This document shows positions 43,900 to 51,493 of a stretch of DNA of 64,000 nt, piece by piece. The notes under the pieces were generated by a model. That model was given only the letters and a program-made list of their open reading frames with translations. It did not search any database and was not told where the DNA came from. Made by a program: the position numbers and the translations under genes. The DNA comes from Bacteroidota bacterium (GTDB taxonomy: Bacteria; Bacteroidota; Bacteroidia; Chitinophagales; Chitinophagaceae), in the NCBI GenBank assembly GCA_018267915.1, contig JAFDXN010000030.1:1-64000 (forward strand), read 5' to 3'. Position 1 is the first letter of the stretch, and each line of letters starts with the position of its first letter.

Positions 43900-44733
43900 A
43901 TGAAACACCTCATTTTTATCCTCGTGTTATTATGCTCGGCTATTTGCAAAGCACAGTTACCATTAGAGCACTCATTTTCTGCCCGTAATAGTTACCCTCA
44001 GGTAATTGTTTTCTCAAGTAATGGTAAGAAAATTCTTAGTAATGATACTAGCTCTAACCAAGTAAAACTCTACAATATGGACTATTCCCTCTGGAAATCC
44101 ATTTCTGTACCTGTTCCCGCAAACTATAAATTAAACAGCACTTTTCTCATTACTGACAACTTATTCAACAATGATAATTCAGTAGAATTAATAGCATCTT
44201 GCTACTACTATGACCAGGCAGCAAATACAGTAACATACAGCCTCCGTTTGATTAATGAAACCGGCAATATCATACAGGATTTTGGTAACAATAATTATGC
44301 ATCAGTCCTAAAAGATGATAATGGCATTTACAAATTGATTGTGAGCAATTACCAAAGTCATCCAAATGGTGCTGCGCCTACTATCGATTCTAAATTTTAC
44401 ACATTGCCAGGGAGCACGCCTTGTGATGCATGTGGCAATGGTTTAGGGGTGAAGCCAACAAATAACTCCTCAAACCAAAGCTACATATCTGCTGCAACTC
44501 CAAACCCAAGCACTGGAAACACAATGATAATGTACAATTTGGGACCCGGACTAAGAGAGGCTGAAATCCAGTTATTTAACACGAATGGACAGATAATAAA
44601 CAGATATTCAATAAGCCAGCCATCGGGTAACATTAATGTTCTGACCTCCGATTTAGCACCTGGTACTTATTTCTACAGTCTCCGTACTGAAAGTGAATTG
44701 ACACCTGCACAGAAGATCACGGTCATCAGGTAA
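43900..44733 (+). CDS. secreted protein with T9SS type A sorting domain
   Basis: 277 residues with a signal peptide (MKHLIFILVLLCSAICKAQ). A beta-rich body of about 175 residues precedes a C-terminal Por-type sorting domain (SAATPNPSTGNTMIMYNLG to PAQKITVIR). It should be exported through the host type IX secretion system and released or anchored outside. The body has no family I recognise. A surface cargo gene inside an integrative element is notable. Confidence 0.8.
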   Translation: MKHLIFILVLLCSAICKAQLPLEHSFSARNSYPQVIVFSSNGKKILSNDTSSNQVKLYNMDYSLWKSISVPVPANYKLNSTFLITDNLFNNDNSVELIASCYYYDQAANTVTYSLRLINETGNIIQDFGNNNYASVLKDDNGIYKLIVSNYQSHPNGAAPTIDSKFYTLPGSTPCDACGNGLGVKPTNNSSNQSYISAATPNPSTGNTMIMYNLGPGLREAEIQLFNTNGQIINRYSISQPSGNINVLTSDLAPGTYFYSLRTESELTPAQKITVIR

Positions 44734-44764
44734 ACAAGGCTTTTATCTACACCTGTGAGGTAGA

Positions 44765-45028
44765 TTAATAGCAGATTTTGCAAGGACGGTAACCTCTCTC
44801 CTGAGCCTCTGAAACTGATACCTTAGACACTCCATGAGTACACCTTTGTAGTCCCCGGCAGGAGGTTGAGTTATGATATGCATATGCACGGGATGATTCA
44901 CAGATATACACTGAGGCCTCCTTCTTAGCCTTCTTGGTGTGGTGTATGGTGGTTGGCCTCTGTGGAGCCTGTGCCAGTACAGAGAAGGATAAGCCTAGCA
45001 AAAGCAGGCCTGCTAATAATCGCTTCAT
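44765..45028 (-). CDS. small secreted Cys-containing protein
   Basis: 87 residues with a signal peptide (MKRLLAGLLLLGLSFSVLAQ). The mature end carries YHNSTSCRGLQRCTHGVSKV and RGYRPCKICY, resembling the short zinc-ribbon-like Cys motifs seen at the ends of some secreted nucleases and Ada-like metal sites. It has a perfect -7 box (45045-45052, minus strand). Function unknown. Confidence 0.7.
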   Translation of the reverse strand: MKRLLAGLLLLGLSFSVLAQAPQRPTTIHHTKKAKKEASVYICESSRAYAYHNSTSCRGLQRCTHGVSKVSVSEAQERGYRPCKICY

Positions 45029-45044
45029 ACAAATTGATTTTACT

Positions 45045-45111
45045 CAAATGTATAAACCAGCATTCTAATAATCAACCGTGAAAACACGGTATTCATAAAA
45101 CAATACCTTTG
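45045..45111. promoter_or_regulatory. divergent promoter pair with central dyad
   Basis: Minus-strand TACATTTG (45045-45052) serves the gene ending at 44765. Plus-strand TACCTTTG (45104-45111) lies 4 nt before ATG 45116. Between them is the dyad ACCGTGaaaaCACGGT (45075-45090), placed at the -33 region of the rightward promoter. Confidence 0.6.
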
Positions 45112-45115
45112 TCCC

Positions 45116-45388
45116 ATGGCATATCGTGAATTTGATTGCGACCTGTATTTAACTCTTGTCAAGTTAGGTTTTAAGCATGTTATACAGCACTTTGACCTAT
45201 TAACACCAGCAGAGGTAGGGTTTGAACCTGATGAGAATGTAGACCACTACCTCTTAGAGCCTATTTACGAGCATTTACCCTACCATGAGGCTGATGACAA
45301 TGCCATCTACCATATAGACGATCCTGAGGTAATGGAAATGAGCGCAAGGGTTGAAAATGTGTATTTCTGGGTTAAACAACCCATATAG
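45116..45388 (+). CDS. small acidic hypothetical protein
   Basis: 90 residues, acidic, rich in His, Tyr, Asp and Glu (VDHYLLEPIYEHLPYHEADDNAIYHIDDPEVME). No known family. The start is fixed by a -7 box 4 nt upstream, giving an almost leaderless message. It ends directly against the convergent SRAP gene (45389). Confidence 0.6.
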   Translation: MAYREFDCDLYLTLVKLGFKHVIQHFDLLTPAEVGFEPDENVDHYLLEPIYEHLPYHEADDNAIYHIDDPEVMEMSARVENVYFWVKQPI

Positions 45389-46135
45389 CTATACCAGTTC
45401 CGGCAATTCGCTGTATTTAAAAGCCTCTGTAGGCACTTCCAGCCCCCGGAAGTCCTTATGGATAGTATATGCCGCCATCTTGTCTGCAGGCAACTGATAA
45501 GTAGCTAATTCAGTAATACGCTGCTGAGTAAGGCCATCGGATATCCATTCCATTGCCAGTTCATCAGGTAGTATGGTTGGCATACGCTTCTTCTTATTGT
45601 GTACCTGCTCCATTAAATGGTTGGCCTTGGTGGTAACAATAGCAAACGTATCTATGGTCTCTCCAGTCTCCCTGTCTGTCCAGGGTTGCCAGATACCTGC
45701 CATGTAGAAATAGTCCTTACCGGGAATTGTTATGTAGTAAGGATAAGCAATGTCCTTCTTCTCTCCCTCTGGCTTAAAATGCCGCCATTCATAGAAACCT
45801 GATGATAGTACCAAGCAGCGCCTCTTCATTGCAGCATCCTTATAGGTTTTCTTATCAAATAGTTCTTCGCCAATAGCATTCAGCGTGGTAAACTTCTTCC
45901 TGGATTCCTTAACAGCTTCCATTGTTGGTACCCAACCTGGTATGAATTCCCAGTGAGCCATTACTATCTCTATGTCCTTCCCACCATTTACAGGTTTTAC
46001 TATCGGCCAGTCCTTATATTCAAACCCACTCCTGAGAGCAATCTCCTTCTCCTGCATAGCCTTAAGTTCCTTCTCCAGCTCCAGCAGCTTGATAAGTTGG
46101 TACTTCGATACTCTGATCCCGTTATAATAGCACAT
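45389..46135 (-). CDS. SRAP/YedK-type DNA abasic-site crosslinking protein
   Basis: 248 residues of the SOS-response-associated peptidase family. The catalytic Cys is residue 2 (MCYYNGI). An Asn follows in the NA..E block (LNAIGEELF), the Glu in SGFYEW and the His in VHNKKKRMPTIL. Family members link covalently to abasic sites in single-stranded DNA to protect it. It starts 2 bp after the preceding small gene, so the two form an operon. In an element with its own polymerase-like protein it may protect replicating DNA (inference). Confidence 0.9.
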   Translation of the reverse strand: MCYYNGIRVSKYQLIKLLELEKELKAMQEKEIALRSGFEYKDWPIVKPVNGGKDIEIVMAHWEFIPGWVPTMEAVKESRKKFTTLNAIGEELFDKKTYKDAAMKRRCLVLSSGFYEWRHFKPEGEKKDIAYPYYITIPGKDYFYMAGIWQPWTDRETGETIDTFAIVTTKANHLMEQVHNKKKRMPTILPDELAMEWISDGLTQQRITELATYQLPADKMAAYTIHKDFRGLEVPTEAFKYSELPELV

Positions 46136-46137
46136 AA

Positions 46138-46401
46138 TTAAAATAAGCTTTGTTGTTCACTAGATTTTCCGTTGCTCCCCAGGGCCTTGTCAATTAGTTC
46201 CCCGATAGTCTCTGCAAGTTCCTGCTCTCCCTGGGGTACACTGGTCCAAACATAATACCCATCAGCCCCCTTGATCTTAGTGACATAAAAAGGCTTTGTT
46301 AGATTGACCTTAAAAAGGTCCAGCTTACCGGATTTATAGCCTTCAATTTTTACCTGTTCTCCTTGAATAGTAATGGTGAGGGTTCTATTTGTCGCATCCA
46401 C
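46138..46401 (-). CDS. small hypothetical protein upstream of SRAP gene
   Basis: 87 residues from a GTG start (MDATNRTLTITIQGEQVKI). It has a short beta-rich N-terminus and a helical acidic end finishing SSEQQSLF, which resembles a clamp-binding-type QxxLF tail. A minus-strand TACTTTG box lies just before the start. Co-transcribed with the SRAP gene (2-bp gap). Function unknown; a DNA-replication or repair partner is a guess. Confidence 0.55.
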   Translation of the reverse strand: MDATNRTLTITIQGEQVKIEGYKSGKLDLFKVNLTKPFYVTKIKGADGYYVWTSVPQGEQELAETIGELIDKALGSNGKSSEQQSLF

Positions 46402-46407
46402 AAAGTA

Positions 46408-46480
46408 AAAATAGGAAAATCCTAGTTTACCCTATAGCTAATAACTGCTAGTTTTACATGTTAGCATAAATTCCTATTTT
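46408..46480. promoter_or_regulatory. divergent control region between SRAP operon and HATPase gene
   Basis: Inverted AAAATAGGA (46408-46416) and TCCTATTTT (46472-46480) frame the gap. The right arm overlaps the -7-like box TATTTTGG for the ATPase gene. Direct CTAGTTT(T)AC copies lie inside at about 46422 and 46448. Confidence 0.4.
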
Positions 46481-46487
46481 GGCTTTT

Positions 46488-47417
46488 ATGAGCCACATCG
46501 AAATTCATGTCACTATGGCAAGATATTCTTGTCACGAAGAATTGGTAAATGATTTGAGCCCTATTTTCAACGCTACCAAAAATGATGAAATCTTTTTTGT
46601 TATTGATTTAAATACTCGACCCAATTTTCTGTATGGAGATTTTTTGATACTAGTGGTTTCTGCAGTAAATTTTTTGACAGCCATGCAGATACCATATGGA
46701 GGTCGGTTTATTAATTTTCATAAGAATAGCTTTGAGGTGCAGTATGCAAGTCGCATTGACTTTTTTAAGCATATGCAAATAGAATTACCAGAGAGTTTTA
46801 TTAGGAAACCGGGAGACGGACGTTTTACAGAAATCACTTCATATCATAATGATGCTTCAGCACTTGAATTACACAATAAAATCATCCGTATTTTGAAAGA
46901 AAATGGAAATATTTCAGTCGACTTATTAGCTGTTCTTGATTATTGTATATATGAAATCCTTGATAATGTCCTTTGCCATGCTAATTCACCAACAAACGGA
47001 AAGTGTGTAGTACAATTTTTTGCAGCATCAAAAGAAATTCGATTTCTGATTTGTGACACTGGCATTGGAGTTCATACATCATTAACACAGCACCCAAATA
47101 GCAAATATAAACATCTTACAAAAGACGAATCCATTTACCAGTGCACAAGAAAAGGTGTAACGAATAGCGAAGGAATGGGAAATGGCTTATACCACACTTC
47201 AGAATTTATTCGCCGAAACCTGGGAGATTTTATTCTTCATTCTGATGATTTCGTATTTAAAATTTCAAATGGCATAGAATCTCATTATCAAACCACTCAA
47301 TGGAAAGGAACCTATTTATTTATAAAAGTTCTAACATCTAATATAGTTGATTACAAAGACTTTATGGGTGAAAATGTCGATTTGCAAGACAGTTTTGAAT
47401 TTGTGTTTGGGGAATGA
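46488..47417 (+). CDS. HATPase-fold protein, anti-sigma/kinase-like
   Basis: 309 residues from ATG 46488; the frame to 46479 adds three residues. The N-terminal 120 residues are unlike known domains. The C-terminal half is a GHKL ATPase: N-box YEILDNVLCHAN (E156, N160), G1 box DTGIGV (190-195) and G2 box SEGMGNGLYH. It lacks a phospho-acceptor His domain, so it resembles an anti-sigma or partner-switch kinase. It is paired with a STAS-like protein 50 bp downstream. Confidence 0.8.
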   Translation: MSHIEIHVTMARYSCHEELVNDLSPIFNATKNDEIFFVIDLNTRPNFLYGDFLILVVSAVNFLTAMQIPYGGRFINFHKNSFEVQYASRIDFFKHMQIELPESFIRKPGDGRFTEITSYHNDASALELHNKIIRILKENGNISVDLLAVLDYCIYEILDNVLCHANSPTNGKCVVQFFAASKEIRFLICDTGIGVHTSLTQHPNSKYKHLTKDESIYQCTRKGVTNSEGMGNGLYHTSEFIRRNLGDFILHSDDFVFKISNGIESHYQTTQWKGTYLFIKVLTSNIVDYKDFMGENVDLQDSFEFVFGE

Positions 47418-47443
47418 GGTGTGTAAAATTTCAAATTCAGTAG

Positions 47444-47451
47444 TATCTTTG
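47444..47451 (+). promoter_or_regulatory. -7 box of the STAS-like gene
   Basis: TATCTTTG, a perfect TAnnTTTG box 16 nt before ATG 47468, showing that this gene can be expressed apart from the ATPase gene. Confidence 0.55.
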
Positions 47452-47467
47452 TGCAGAATTAGCATTT

Positions 47468-47764
47468 ATGATAATCAGTCTCATCAATATAAGCTCAAGT
47501 TTAGGCACCCGGCAACTGGGTGCTAAATTGCGTTCAGAGATTGAGCAAATGCTCCAAAAACCAGGTAGGATTTTAATTGATTTTTCTGGAATAGAGGTGA
47601 TTTCCAATTCATTTGCAGATGAGTGCTTCGGTAAATTGTTGTTGTCTCACGATTTGAAACTTCTAACAAAAAACCTTGTATTTAAAAATGCCAATGAATT
47701 CATTCAAACTGTTATTAAAAATTCATTTTTCCAGCGGGTAAAGCAGATAAAGGGTGAGTGTTAA
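47468..47764 (+). CDS. STAS-like DUF4325-type protein
   Basis: 98 residues: a STAS-like small alpha/beta domain with GRILIDFSGIEVISNSFADECFGKLL at its centre, as in the DUF4325 family often found next to HATPase proteins. It could be the switch partner of the upstream ATPase. Its end overlaps the convergent 76-residue gene by 4 bp. Confidence 0.78.
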   Translation: MIISLINISSSLGTRQLGAKLRSEIEQMLQKPGRILIDFSGIEVISNSFADECFGKLLLSHDLKLLTKNLVFKNANEFIQTVIKNSFFQRVKQIKGEC

Positions 47765-47991
47765 TGCTCCTTCTGTACATTACTCTTCTTTATAACTTCA
47801 TCCATTTTCTCCGATACCATATTGGAGTACTCTTCCTGGTATTTTAGATAATCATCTCGTTGAGGTGAATTTAATACAGTTCGCTCCAAAGCCATAATTT
47901 TTGAAACAAATGTTTGCAACATTCGTCCTGAAAGGGGGATGTCTAAATCTAACGGGTTAATGGACACCTGCTCGTCATTGCTATTCTCCAT
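47761..47991 (-). CDS. small hypothetical protein
   Basis: 76 residues, helical and charged (SKIMALERTVLNSPQRDDYLKYQEEYSNMVSEKMDEVIKK), probably a coiled coil. No family recognised. Convergent with the STAS-like gene, overlapping it by 4 bp. Confidence 0.5.
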   Translation of the reverse strand: MENSNDEQVSINPLDLDIPLSGRMLQTFVSKIMALERTVLNSPQRDDYLKYQEEYSNMVSEKMDEVIKKSNVQKEH

Positions 47992-48176
47992 ACAATCTTG
48001 TTTAATTTATATTTGCTAAATTATAAAAATACACGCAAATAGAAAGCTGAAAAACATCCACAAAATATAGTGGCTAAGTGTCAGTGATAACAAGGTAGTT
48101 TACTAACAACCCAAAATGAATATTCTAGTTCAACTAGGCAAATCACCAAAACAGCGATTTACTTATAGCTATTTTC

Positions 48177-48797
48177 CTATAAGTCTATAGAGAATGGATC
48201 ATAATCTGCCATTACCTTGCCTTCCATCGTGTACCGAGTAATTTTTCTACGATGGTACAGGTTTGATATCCGAAAGTACTTGGAGAACACCATAAATTGC
48301 TTAAAAATACCATTTTCCCTCATCATAGCAGCTACAGACCTGGATAGCTTCCTGCATGGACTAAAAGAGACTAAGTTGTGAATTTTAAGTCTCCTGCGAG
48401 GAATATTCCCATAGTAGTAAATCTTGGCCAGTAACCCATCAGTATGCAGATTGTGATGGTGTACCCGGTAACCTACCTGCCTGGAGGCATTGAAGTCAAT
48501 ATTGAAGGTTTTTTTGTCGGCAGGTAGTTTACTTAGGCCAATCATTACCACCCCAAGATTACCTGGTAATTCCACACCCTTCCTGTTATTCAGTACTTCA
48601 TCTGCCAACCCCTTAAGGTAGGTCTTAAGCCACCCAGCTATCTCCCTGTTAGCGAATTGTGCAAGGTCAGGGTGGTCCTGCTTCATTTGAGAAAAAAAGC
48701 CATGAGGGTCCTTGTCAGGATAGGCAAGGAAATTGATTGCCTTCTGTCTATTCCTCGGCTTGTGTAGATCAGGAGATTTAAAAGTTACTACAGCCAT
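48177..48797 (-). CDS. basic phage-like hypothetical protein
   Basis: 206 residues, strongly basic, with no membrane segment. The middle (GNLGVVMIGLSKL, RVHHHNLHTDGLLAKIYYYG) recalls an uncharacterised group seen in Bacteroidota phages, but I cannot name it. A TAATTTG box lies just upstream on the minus strand. Its basic character suggests nucleic-acid binding (inference). Confidence 0.6.
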   Translation of the reverse strand: MAVVTFKSPDLHKPRNRQKAINFLAYPDKDPHGFFSQMKQDHPDLAQFANREIAGWLKTYLKGLADEVLNNRKGVELPGNLGVVMIGLSKLPADKKTFNIDFNASRQVGYRVHHHNLHTDGLLAKIYYYGNIPRRRLKIHNLVSFSPCRKLSRSVAAMMRENGIFKQFMVFSKYFRISNLYHRRKITRYTMEGKVMADYDPFSIDL

Positions 48798-48865
48798 AGC
48801 ACAAATTACAAATTATTTGCTACTATAACACAGGAATATTATTATTTTTAGGCAAACCATTTCCT

Positions 48866-49414
48866 ATGCTAAGAGCATCACTATTTATTATTACAAGCGT
48901 ATTACTATTTTCATGTGCGCCAACTACTAAAATTGTTCGGCAGGACTACCCGTCACCATTCCAGTTTGAACTAGTAGATACAGCTACTGGAACCAAAGAC
49001 CAACTCTATATAAAAGCCTGGGAGTGGATGGCAAAATCATTTAAAAGCTCCAAAGATGTAATACAGATGCAGGATAAGGAAGCTGGCAAGTTAATAGGTC
49101 GTTTTGTAGTATCAGGAGCAAGTAGCATTGGGTGGGTATATTCAATAATAGCTATTGATACCAAGGATGGGAAATATAAAATAACAATAAGTGATTTTGA
49201 GCATGAGCCAGAAAAGACTGTTACTCAGTATGGAGTAGTGCCTGGCAAATCATATGGCGATCTGCAAAAAGATAAGTTTATATATCGAGGACCCAATGGA
49301 GCACAATTTGAAGATAAGACTTATTATGCAATCAAAAATGACGTTATGAGCAAAAGTAGGGGGCTATTATCCTCGTTACAAGCAGCAATGCATAAAAATG
49401 GAAGTGATTTTTAA
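48866..49414 (+). CDS. DUF4468-type lipoprotein
   Basis: 182 residues, lipobox FIITSVLLFSC. The body (FQFELVDTATGTKDQLYIKAWEWMAKSFKSS, IQMQDKEAGKLIGRF, YKITISDFEH) matches the DUF4468 pattern of Bacteroidota, thought to adopt a TBP-like fold. Cellular role unknown. The following small gene starts 9 bp later. Confidence 0.75.
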   Translation: MLRASLFIITSVLLFSCAPTTKIVRQDYPSPFQFELVDTATGTKDQLYIKAWEWMAKSFKSSKDVIQMQDKEAGKLIGRFVVSGASSIGWVYSIIAIDTKDGKYKITISDFEHEPEKTVTQYGVVPGKSYGDLQKDKFIYRGPNGAQFEDKTYYAIKNDVMSKSRGLLSSLQAAMHKNGSDF

Positions 49415-49423
49415 AAACATATT

Positions 49424-49654
49424 ATGTTCCAAATTTTTGTAAAAATTGCAACTTCAATCCACGTAAATGGAAAATTACAAGTTGCCAATTCATTAGTTGA
49501 ACTACATTCATACGCTAGTTCATTTACCGATATACTTATCGATATAACCAAGTATCCAACGTCATTTATTAACCCAGCTGAAGCTAGGGAATGGATTAAG
49601 AGTAATGGTCAGGTAGGCTTTGAGTATTTCATTTTGGAATGCATTACGATTTGA
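49424..49654 (+). CDS. small hypothetical protein
   Basis: 76 residues (MFQIFVKIATSIHVNGKLQV onward), no signal peptide or motif recognised. Close spacing to the DUF4468 lipoprotein gene (9 bp) suggests one transcript. Function unknown. Confidence 0.5.
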   Translation: MFQIFVKIATSIHVNGKLQVANSLVELHSYASSFTDILIDITKYPTSFINPAEAREWIKSNGQVGFEYFILECITI

Positions 49655-49686
49655 AAATACCCATTGCAATGGTAAACTTTTTGGTA

Positions 49687-50690
49687 AAATTTTTTCCCTG
49701 AAAAAATTTAAATGGATTTGGGAGAGGCTAAACCTCCCTTCCATCTGCTCCACCCCTAAATACTACCCCCCTGGTCCCCCGGGGTAGAATATTTGTTGCC
49801 ACACTTACTTGCCAGTAAGGGAATACCCTCGGGCATAGGGAAAGGCTTATGCAGAGGCTGTCAGTTATTCTGGGTGTGGCAACATTCTACTCCCATAAGT
49901 GTCCTGGCTTCAGTTCCCTGATTTAGCTGTATATGGAATAACTGAGCAGCATCCAGACACTGACAGAACCAGCTCCAGTTCCTTGATTAAGCACCTGTAC
50001 TACCCTCAACACAGGTACAAAGGACTCATTCCGCTAATGGCAAGCAAGATATTGCGCCAGACCATTGCAACACCTATTTTATGGCTAATGTCTTCTTATT
50101 GGCAAAATAGGAGATGCAATGCCAGTAGATAAAACCCACTTGTCTTGATGTCTTCTTAATGGTAAATGGGGTTTACTACTGGTCCGTCTGTCACAAATCT
50201 TGCAGTTGCCAATAGCTTCATTCGGAACACTCCCATGCCCTCTATGCCGCTTCCTTCATTACTTCGTTCATTACACGCCACTCCCTTACATTCACAGCCT
50301 CCCACAGCTCCGGTATAGGATAATGCCACCTGCAGCACAATAGGCTATACACAGGCATTATACCTATCCCTACGCTGGCCAATGGTTCATTCCAGTACAT
50401 TCTGTTACATTCACTCATCCATTCAGTCAGCAGCCTATAGGTCATTCCGTGTTCTTCGATGGAGCAAGCCTTAATCTGTCAAAAGTCTGCGTTACAGGCT
50501 ATTTGCTGGTCACAGATCCCTCGCTTATTTCCCTGGCCTACTGCACACACCTGTAAAGGGAAATGCCTCGCAAATACCCTTCCACTGTGCAAATAACGCC
50601 CTTCTTAGGTCGGGCTTAATATTTGCCCCATCCTTTTGACGCTTGCAACTACATTCCCGTTGGTCATTCCGTTTTAAAGGCTTGCTATTG
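49687..50690 (-). ncRNA. candidate large structured RNA
   Basis: Helices (window coordinates): 49781-49804 with 49874-49894 (about 20 bp, two bulges); 49898-49915 with 49940-49961; 49993-49998 with 50011-50016; 50063-50080 with 50104-50121 (15 bp around a 3x3 internal loop); 50122-50141 with 50164-50182; and 50312-50332 with 50352-50369. The minus strand is favoured because terminal loops become purine-rich (TAAGAAGACAT twice, GGAACTG twice) and GGAATGA recurs about four times. An A/T hairpin at 49687-49709 could end it. No known RNA family is recognised. Other readings: replication origin or transfer origin of the element. Confidence 0.45.
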
Positions 50691-50695
50691 GACAA

Positions 50696-50722
50696 ATAAA
50701 AAACCCGCCTGTAAAGACAGGC
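50696..50722 (-). terminator. minus-strand terminator
   Basis: On the minus strand GCCTGTctttACAGGC followed by GGGTTTTTTATTTG. It ends a leftward transcript that begins between about 50740 and 50900, or acts as an attenuator in front of the candidate RNA. Confidence 0.65.
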
Positions 50723-50902
50723 AGGCCCTATAAACCCTATCACTATGAGCTTGTAAGTTACGAAAAGAACTATTATATCTTCACCCCAGCTTACCCTCAG
50801 GTACCTCGCAGCCAATAACACCAAATTGCAGGGTCCGGTAACATCCATTGGCTACCTCAGAATTTGCTGTTACTGTCTTTGAGGGGATGTGGATAAATAG
50901 CA

Positions 50903-51466
50903 TTGACGCACAACTCACGTATATCTAATTTAGTAGCCACCTGCAAAGAAAATCACATGAGGATTGAGCACAGAAGACACATGACCCGAAAGGTGAAGCT
51001 TATCCCCTTCAGTAAAAAGATACATCATATCCTTATAGGCATAGGATGCACCAATATTAAGTGCCTGGGTTACAAGCCATCTACCAGCAGCATAAATCCC
51101 AGCAGGAAGGGTTTTAATGGCTACATTCTTAAAAAGGACACAGTAAGGCAAGAAAACGAAAAGGGCATATTAGAGCCAGTATATGACCCTAATATCTGGA
51201 AGTACATTCAACAGGTAGATAATCCTCATCGTTCAAGCCTTATTTTAGCACCTGAGGATGTAAAAGTAACAGAGGCAAATATGGAATATCCAATCCATTC
51301 AGCAAGAATAAAGGAGATGTATGACCATAAGCCAAAGTTCTACCTATACTTAGGAACCGGCTACAACAAGGAGCATTATAGAAAGACAGGTAATAGTCTT
51401 TACAAAAGGTTACAGGCAGTCCAAACTAAGTTCCCTAGGTTTGTAAGCAGCAAATACATTAAATGA
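50903..51466 (+). CDS. hypothetical basic protein
   Basis: Up to 187 residues; ATG 50957 (MRIEHRRHMTRKVKLIPF) is an attractive later start. Basic, with no membrane segment. The end YLYLGTGYNKEHYRKTGNSLYKRLQAVQTKFPRF looks like a folded helical domain. No family recognised. It is the last gene before the right attachment site. Confidence 0.5.
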   Translation: MTHNSRISNLVATCKENHMRIEHRRHMTRKVKLIPFSKKIHHILIGIGCTNIKCLGYKPSTSSINPSRKGFNGYILKKDTVRQENEKGILEPVYDPNIWKYIQQVDNPHRSSLILAPEDVKVTEANMEYPIHSARIKEMYDHKPKFYLYLGTGYNKEHYRKTGNSLYKRLQAVQTKFPRFVSSKYIK

Positions 51467-51493
51467 ATACAATTTATTATTTAACCAGTAGTT

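Larger units (their letters stand above)
49655..50902. other. 1.25-kb stretch without a convincing gene
   Basis: No frame here has a sensible protein, but the DNA is dense in long, compensated inverted repeats (see the ncRNA entry) and a minus-strand terminator at 50696-50722. Short frames of 60-107 codons on both strands look like chance. Confidence 0.75.

Noticed and set aside
50770..50790. Group I intron core, because minus strand has AAGATATAATAG
   Set aside because: No matching P/Q/R elements nearby and no interrupted gene; the similarity is too short.
50525..50848. 107-codon minus-strand frame in the non-coding block
   Set aside because: Crosses the terminator hairpin at 50696-50722 and has no protein-like pattern.
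49655..50902. Group II intron or retron in the non-coding block
   Set aside because: No reverse-transcriptase gene in the element and no domain V-like hairpin seen.
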